NCBI GenBank assembly: GCA_014529385.2
Contig: CM043959.1
Coordinates: 58,756,753 to 58,820,752, forward strand
Length of the DNA stretch: 64,000 nt
Reading direction: 5' to 3'
Source of the DNA: Adiantum capillus-veneris
Taxonomy: Eukaryota > Streptophyta > Polypodiopsida > Polypodiales > Pteridaceae
A program made the translations under genes and the position numbers. The notes under the pieces are model-generated. The model was given only the letters and a program-made list of their open reading frames with translations, was not told where the DNA came from and did no database searches. This document shows positions 58,801 through 64,000 of the stretch, piece after piece; the first letter of the stretch is position 1, and every line of letters starts with the position of its first letter.

Positions 58801-59450
58801 TGGGAGCGTGTGTCTTTTATGTTATTTGGATTCCACATTATGCACATGTAGCTGATCCACTTTATCAACTGCTTAGAAAGAATCAAAAGTTTAAATGGAC
58901 ACAGGCAAATGTAAAAGCCATGAGAAAGCTAAAAGAGTTGCTTCACTCATCACCAACTTTGAGAAAGGTAGAGTATGAGTGTCAAAGGCCAGTAATTGTG
59001 ACAGTAGACACCAGTCCTACAGGGATTGGATGGGCAATAGGGCAAGAGGACAAAGAAGGACACAAGTATGTGGTAAGATTTGGAGCAAAGGTACTAAGTG
59101 ATCGCCAAAGAAACTATCCACAGATAAAGAGAGATTTATGGGGTATGGTTACAACCTTGAAAAGTGGGAAATAGTACCTAATTGGTGCATGCGTGCTTGT
59201 AGAAATAGATTGTCTACCACTTCTTGGGATGATTACAAGCTGCTCAACGCCAAACATTGCTATGTTGCGGTGGATTGCCTACATTAAGTCCTTAAATCCC
59301 GAGTTTAAGCACATTTCAGGTAAAGACAATACAGTGGCAGATATGCTATCAAGGGCAAGGTATGAAGATGAGTCACAAATGATTGATGAGGGAGATGATG
59401 TAGGCACAAAGTTCTATTCTATCTCTCAGGTCAAGGTAACAATGTCTGCA
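58801..59450 (+). pseudogene. RNase H of element 5
   Basis: VIVTVDTSPTGIGWAIGQED carries the first acidic residue, and NYPQIKRDLWGMVTTLK is in the position of the second. A stop at about 59174 follows. VEIDCLPLLGMI then supplies the third acidic position, and FKHISGKDNTVADMLSRA closes the domain with its Asp. It is a single gypsy-type RNase H. Integrase follows directly, so there is no second RNase H. Confidence 0.82.
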
Positions 59451-60862
59451 TGACTAATTCACTTAAATTGTTCTTGAAAGATCTTTATGAAGGTGATTGG
59501 CTTTCTATTGGAAGCTACTTGAGTACTCTAACAAAACAGGATGATTGGTCTGAACAAGAATTCAAGAGGATACGCAAGAAAGCAAATGGGTACTTTTTAA
59601 GGGATGGTTACTTGTGGAAGCATCCTAAACAAAAGAGTGCTACACCGCAACGGGTTATATGTAAAAAAGAGACTCAAGTAAAGCTCATGCAAGAGTTTCA
59701 TGAGAGTCTATGGGCTGGACATAGGGGTGTATGGGCAACCTTCTCCAAGTTGAAAGAAAAATACCGGTGGAAGGGTATGTATAAAGATGTATCTCAGTTT
59801 GTAGAGTCATGTGTAACTTGTCAAATGTATTCAAATTTTTGACATTGTGATGGATTGCACCCTAGATCCACTAGCCTTGCACTATAAATGGGTTGTGGAT
59901 CTAGTCACAATGCCTGTAGGACTCTGGTAGATGAGATACTTGGTTCTTGCACGAGAGGACCTAACTAACCTTGTTGAAGGAAGAGCATTAAGAGCTAAAA
60001 CCACAGAAGCTGTGTGCAAATTCCTTCTTGATGAAGTAATTTGCCGTTATGGTTGTGTGGGAAAGATCACTGCAGATAGAGGTGAGTTGGATGCTAAGGA
60101 AGCAAGGGAGTTCTTTACCAGATTAGGAATCAAGGTTTCTCTTACCACAGCTTACAACCCTGAAGGCAATGGAAAGAGTGAAAGAGGGCATCCTCCTATC
60201 ATCAAAGCTTTGGCTAAGGCTTGCAAAGGAAGAGTTGGTGAGTGGCCAAAATTGTTACCATATGCTTTATGGGTTGATCGTACAACACATAGCTCAGTAG
60301 CTGCCTACATGCCTACGGAGCTAATGTATGGTCAAAAGCCAGTAATGCCGATTGAAGATACAATTCCCACATGGAATGTACTACCTTGGCAAGAGGGGCT
60401 TAGCAGGGAAGGTCTCCTTGCATTGCGCATAAGGAAACTAGAGAGAAGACCTGGAGACATTGAGGCTGCAAAAGAACGACTCAAAAATGCAAGATTGAAA
60501 AACAAGGACTACTTTGATAAGCAACATCGGCTCAGGAGCAAAGCAATTGACAAAGGTGACTGGGTTTTAGTGTATGATAGTAGCCTTGATAACCAGCACA
60601 CAGTCATGCGTAAGTTCTCAAAAAGATGGTTTGGACCGTATGTTGTAAGCATGTGCATGAAAATGCTACTTATAGCTTGTCTGAACTAGATGGTACAGAA
60701 GTAAAGATTCCCATTGCAGGAAAAAGGATCAAAATGTTTAAGAGAAGAGATGACAATGATCCAGCAAATGTTGACGAGGAGGAAGAGCAAAACACATGTA
60801 AAAATGAATCTTTGGAATCATCCAGTGAAGAAGAAAGCAAGGAATATGTACAAGAGGACTGA
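59450..60862 (+). pseudogene. Integrase of element 5
   Basis: The HHCC zinc-binding part runs from HESLWAGHRGVW to CVTCQMY (about 59698-59830). The core follows with WVVDLVTMPVG (first Asp, about 59898), a stop at about 59929, ITADRGELDA (second Asp) and NPEGNGKSERGH (Glu). All three catalytic acidic residues are thus still present, unlike the other integrases here. The C-terminal part (KGDWVLVYDSSLDNQHTVMR, KFSKRWFGPYVV) is frameshifted near 60645 and ends in a Ser/Glu-rich tail. It has no chromodomain. Confidence 0.87.
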
Positions 60863-60908
60863 TCTTACAACAAAGAGAAAATGTGGCACATACCGGAGGA
60901 TGTACAGG

Positions 60909-60923
60909 TTTAAAGGGGGTGGA
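60909..60923 (+). promoter_or_regulatory. Polypurine tract of element 5
   Basis: ttaaagggggtgga lies directly before the 3' LTR start TGTCGTGCTG. Confidence 0.8.
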
Positions 60924-62268
60924 TGTCGTGCTGTGACACGTACATAGTGGGAATGCATGTTACAAGATCTATCTTGTAACTTTTTAGATACATAAATATA
61001 TTTCCTATAATGTACATATGCATATGTAAGTATAACAATAAGTTTTCTATCTCATCCTATTATTTATCTCAAGGGTAACGTATTCTTAGTTTACCATCAA
61101 ACAGTACTATGGGAAAAGCGTCAATAGCTCCGTCTCTTTAACTTGGGGCAAAAAGCATTGATTATTTATTTCTACCATCTCATTATTATCTCACACCCTA
61201 TCTAGATCCTATATCTAGGGTAATTTCCAATCTATATATATTCTATGTATTTTTCATATTTTTCTTATATTTCTTTTTAAATAGCTACTAGGAGGGAATC
61301 AAATCCTAGTGGGACACTAGGTGGCATGATTTCAAAGATACAATTATTTTAATGCATTATTGCAAGCATGATTACAAAACATTGTCAAGGAGCAATGTCA
61401 TGCTTTCATATGGCATGAGGTGTCCACCACAAGAAGACTTTTGCTGCTAAAATTGTACCCTATTTTGATGATTTTTTTACACAAGGTTCCAATCCGAATT
61501 GGAAAATGCATATAAAAAGGAAGTCGTAGGTAATGAGCTGAAGTTTTTTCCCATATTTTTACTTGTTTATTTGGAACTACGTTTGAGGAGATATGATCAA
61601 AATATTGTACCCTAGTACTCATTTCCAACTTTTCCAGTTTCTGTTTACACTGGCTCTTCTCTTCTTGTGTAAACCCTTGGGGTTTCCCTTCACCTATAAA
61701 AGGGGACCTCTTCTTCCTTGAAAACCACTCAAGCATTCAAGCCATTGATGAGAGGAATTCATGAGGAAATGAGTAGTAATGCCAAATTGTACTTAGCCAT
61801 TAACATAAGCCTAAGCCTACACTTTCTCCTAGAGGAAGACTAGCCATTCTTGCACGCAATCCTTGAAAGATAAAATCTAATCAAAGAAGGTCTTGGACTT
61901 GACGTATCACTCAAAGTTGAATTCTCTCCTCTTCTTCTCTCTTCATCAATAATGGTGCCGAAGGGTTTGTCAAGTAAGATGTGTTCTACATTGATGTTTT
62001 CTTGATTTCTTGTTGTTTTCTTTTTCGTCTCTAATCCAACATATATATATATATTCTCATCTCCTTAACCAAACCTATCTCTCTCACTCTTAGTAATTCA
62101 TCCTCTCTACAAATTTTAGGTTCTCCTTACTATAGATACATGTCTCTCCGTAGTCTCCTTATTGCCTACGGGCAAGAATAGGATTTGGGAGGGAAACTCT
62201 CTTCTCTTCTCTTCTCTTCTCTTCTCTTCTCTCATATCTATATTTTGCACATACTAGAGTTATCCTAG

Positions 62269-62487
62269 ATGAATAATCCACATGATGATAGTTTCTATCG
62301 CTTTCACTCTGTACGATCTATTAGAATTAACGTATGGATTAACCGCAAAATACACTTTCAACAACGTATAGTGTTTCTCTTTGGCCCAGAAAGGCTCAAT
62401 GAAATACTTCTATCACCGGATCCCATCATACTACCTCTCATAGACTATAACTTTTCTTTTGACGTAAGCGTAGTTATCTTGCTATGA
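62269..62487 (+). CDS. LTR ORF A, 3' LTR copy
   Basis: The second copy of the 72-codon ORF at 54081. It differs at five bases: four change an amino acid (residues 2, 8, 14 and 25) and one is silent. It is fully open and keeps the FGPERLNEIL and SFDV blocks. Its stop overlaps the next ORF by ATGA, as in the 5' LTR. A transcript started in this LTR would read it into the flanking DNA. The mostly non-silent differences are what neutral drift after insertion would give, so this pair alone does not show selection. Confidence 0.7.
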   Translation: MNNPHDDSFYRFHSVRSIRINVWINRKIHFQQRIVFLFGPERLNEILLSPDPIILPLIDYNFSFDVSVVILL

Positions 62488-62696
62488 ACCAAGAGGATTT
62501 GTACACACAATTAATCCCAATAACTAGACAAAATATATATATTATGGTAAGCACAAAACTACGGTTCCAAAGAACAATTCGTAGCCTATTTGGTCAGCCA
62601 AGATTGAATGCCATTAACTCATCTATTAACCCTTTCATATTACCCATGATACGATATGACCATAGCCTTGATGTTTTCATCTTTGTGTTGTTTTGA
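62484..62696 (+). CDS. LTR ORF B, 3' LTR copy
   Basis: The second copy of the 70-codon ORF at 54296. There are seven base differences, five of them changing an amino acid (residues 10, 23, 27, 43 and 47). It is fully open and keeps LFGQPRLN and LPMIRYDHSLDV. Function is unknown. It shares the overlap arrangement with ORF A. Confidence 0.7.
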   Translation: MNQEDLYTQLIPITRQNIYIMVSTKLRFQRTIRSLFGQPRLNAINSSINPFILPMIRYDHSLDVFIFVLF

Positions 62697-62901
62697 CACT
62701 CTCTTTTGTGTTCTTTCTTTGTGTATGTGAGTGCAAGAGAGAAAGAGTGGGGCTTCTTTGATTGCACTTCCTTCCAAACCCTAGTCTTCATGGAATCTAT
62801 GGTTTAACTCCTTCATATAGTTTTTTTTGAGTTCTCTCACAAACTCTCACAGCCATAAGCCCGGTGCTTTCCTGACAAGACTGCAAATTTCTTGACAACG
62901 T

Positions 62902-62951
62902 ATTCCTTTGTAATGAACAATGTTGTCTGCGAAGGTGTCTTTCTAATTTCA

Positions 62952-63003
<52 letters not shown>

Positions 63004-63590
63004 TGAAGTCATACATCAACTTTGCTAATTGAACAAAAAAAGCTTAGAAATTATAATTGGAATATTATGTGATATCGAAGTCTAAAAATCCTCATAAATT
63101 ATACACCACGGTTATACATCCCGTCTATAGATCTTACAAAATTAAGCCAGGCTAAGAGAAAAAAAATGTATCACCTCTAAGTCATTTGGCAACCAATGAA
63201 CATCAAAGAATAATCATGTCAATGGAATAATATAGAAACTTAAAGAAGGCAACAATTACTTTATGTTTCAAAAATGTTATAAGGATTAACACATTGATGT
63301 GGGTGGATTTTTGTTGGATTGTCTTCTCAAAGGGTTTAGATGTCATTTCCTTTATTGTTATATATGAGATGTCACTATTGATAGCTAGTTATTATAGTTG
63401 CCTTATTGTAGCTTTGGAGGATGATCTTAGTTAATTAATGAAGCATCCAAGAAGATATTTGACACTACCTTATCGATGCATAGAGAATGTTTGCACATGT
63501 TGCCACCTTTGGGAAAGATAACGAAGGAGAGTGTCACAGAATTAAGCCTGGATTCTAATTAGCCACAACAACCCGTGGGTCACATACTGG
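62902..63590. other. Non-coding flank with (CA)n
   Basis: A (CA)n tract runs at 62952-63000. The rest is AT-rich with no gene seen. Confidence 0.6.
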
Positions 63591-64000
63591 TACTATATAT
63601 AAAGCACCTTAAAAATTTCAAGGAAGGAGAAGGCCTCCAGTGCCACTTATTAGTTCACTTCAAAGAAAACCTCATATGTTAATTTCAAGAAAGGAGAAGG
63701 CCTCCAGTGTCACTCATTGGTTCACGTCAAAGAAAACCTCACAAAACATATGCAAAAGTGAAGGGTAAGATATATAATACAAAAGTAAAAGGTACAATTG
63801 TAGGACAGGAAAAGCCTTTTGACAATGTAAAGTCAAAAGATCTTTTACACTACACAAAATTAGCGTATGGTTCAAAAAATAGGTAAGCTTAGTGGAGATT
63901 CTTTTATGTAATGAAAATTTTGAACATATATTTTTCTTTATCTTTTCAAGGGGATTTTTTCAAAACCAATATTGATGTTTTTTAAAAATTTATGTAAGTT
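63591..64000. repeat. Diverged third copy of the 24.6/38.4-kb repeat (start)
   Basis: It shares with 24596 and 38424 the phrase 'agca.cttaaaa.ttt', the 'ccttataaaacctc'-like segment, 'aatgtaaagtcaaaaga' and 'caatattgat.ttttt'. It has an extra ~70-bp internal duplication ('aaggagaaggcctccagtg' twice). It is cut by the window end. The repeat is therefore dispersed as well as tandem. Confidence 0.65.

Larger units (their letters stand above)
60924..62897 (+). repeat. 3' LTR of element 5 (1974 bp)
   Basis: It matches 52696-54709. The TATA box is at 61695. It carries a longer (CTCTT)n run (62200-62232) than the 5' copy. Confidence 0.95.
52692..62901 (+). mobile_element. Element 5: Ty3/gypsy with ORF-bearing LTRs
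   Basis: The element 52696-62897 begins TGTCGTGCTG and ends GACA. It is flanked by a perfect 4-bp duplication ACGT (52692-52695 and 62898-62901). LTRs of 2014 and 1974 bp differ by a few percent. Inside are a primer-binding site, gag with zinc knuckle, protease, RT, a single RNase H, integrase and a polypurine tract. It has one RNase H and no chromodomain, and its RT and protease (DHG-type active-site region) differ from elements 1-4, so it is another gypsy lineage. Each LTR holds two small ORFs. Confidence 0.95.

Noticed and set aside
60626-60862. Separate acidic small protein after integrase
   Set aside because: It is the frameshifted C-terminal tail of the element 5 integrase.

Overview
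The window looks like repeat-rich nuclear DNA of a land plant with a large genome. The evidence is five Ty3/gypsy-type LTR-retrotransposon bodies, including a chromodomain element and two with a second RNase H domain as in the plant Tat lineage. There are also non-autonomous DNA elements and very dense (CT)n, (GT)n and (AT)n microsatellites. I see no intact host gene, no tRNA or rRNA gene and nothing prokaryotic. The species cannot be read from the sequence; a fern, lycophyte or other large-genome plant is only a guess.

Layout. 193-3405: three tandem ~1.16-kb satellite units, each with an internal ~105-bp subrepeat centred on a 22-bp palindrome. 4.9-10.2 kb (minus strand): element 1, a decayed gypsy gag-pro-RT-RH-INT whose gag is split by a 247-bp MITE. 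11531-20522 (plus): element 2, a Tat-like gypsy with two LTRs; its 5' LTR lost ~0.8 kb including the TATA box between (CT)n tracts. 20.5-22.7 kb: three tandem copies of an LTR end plus initiator-Met-type primer-binding site. 24596-40662: a ~2.2-kb tandem duplication whose first copy is split by element 3, while the second keeps the empty site. Element 3 (25896-37367, Tat-like) carries a nested 2.7-kb solo LTR. 40824-42162: a 1.3-kb terminal-inverted-repeat element. 42680-45407 (minus): element 4, an internally deleted chromovirus. 45.4-51.0 kb: a non-coding unit bounded by ~1-kb direct repeats. 52696-62897: element 5, a gypsy of another lineage with ~2-kb LTRs and a 4-bp target duplication.

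The most unusual signal is a family of ~72-codon leader ORFs. Element 5 carries two in each LTR, downstream of the TATA box and upstream of the primer-binding site. They are diverged paralogues joined by a 4-nt ATGA stop/start overlap. Element 3, of a different lineage, has a homologue of the same length (37 of 72 residues identical, no gaps, many synonymous codon differences), but between the primer-binding site and gag. I do not recognise the protein. It looks like an accessory gene or conserved peptide uORF of plant gypsy elements that has changed position relative to the primer-binding site.

All gag-pol genes are broken by stops, frameshifts or lost catalytic residues, so they are annotated as pseudogenes. 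The rest of the window is a record of nesting, tandem duplication and microsatellite-driven rearrangement.
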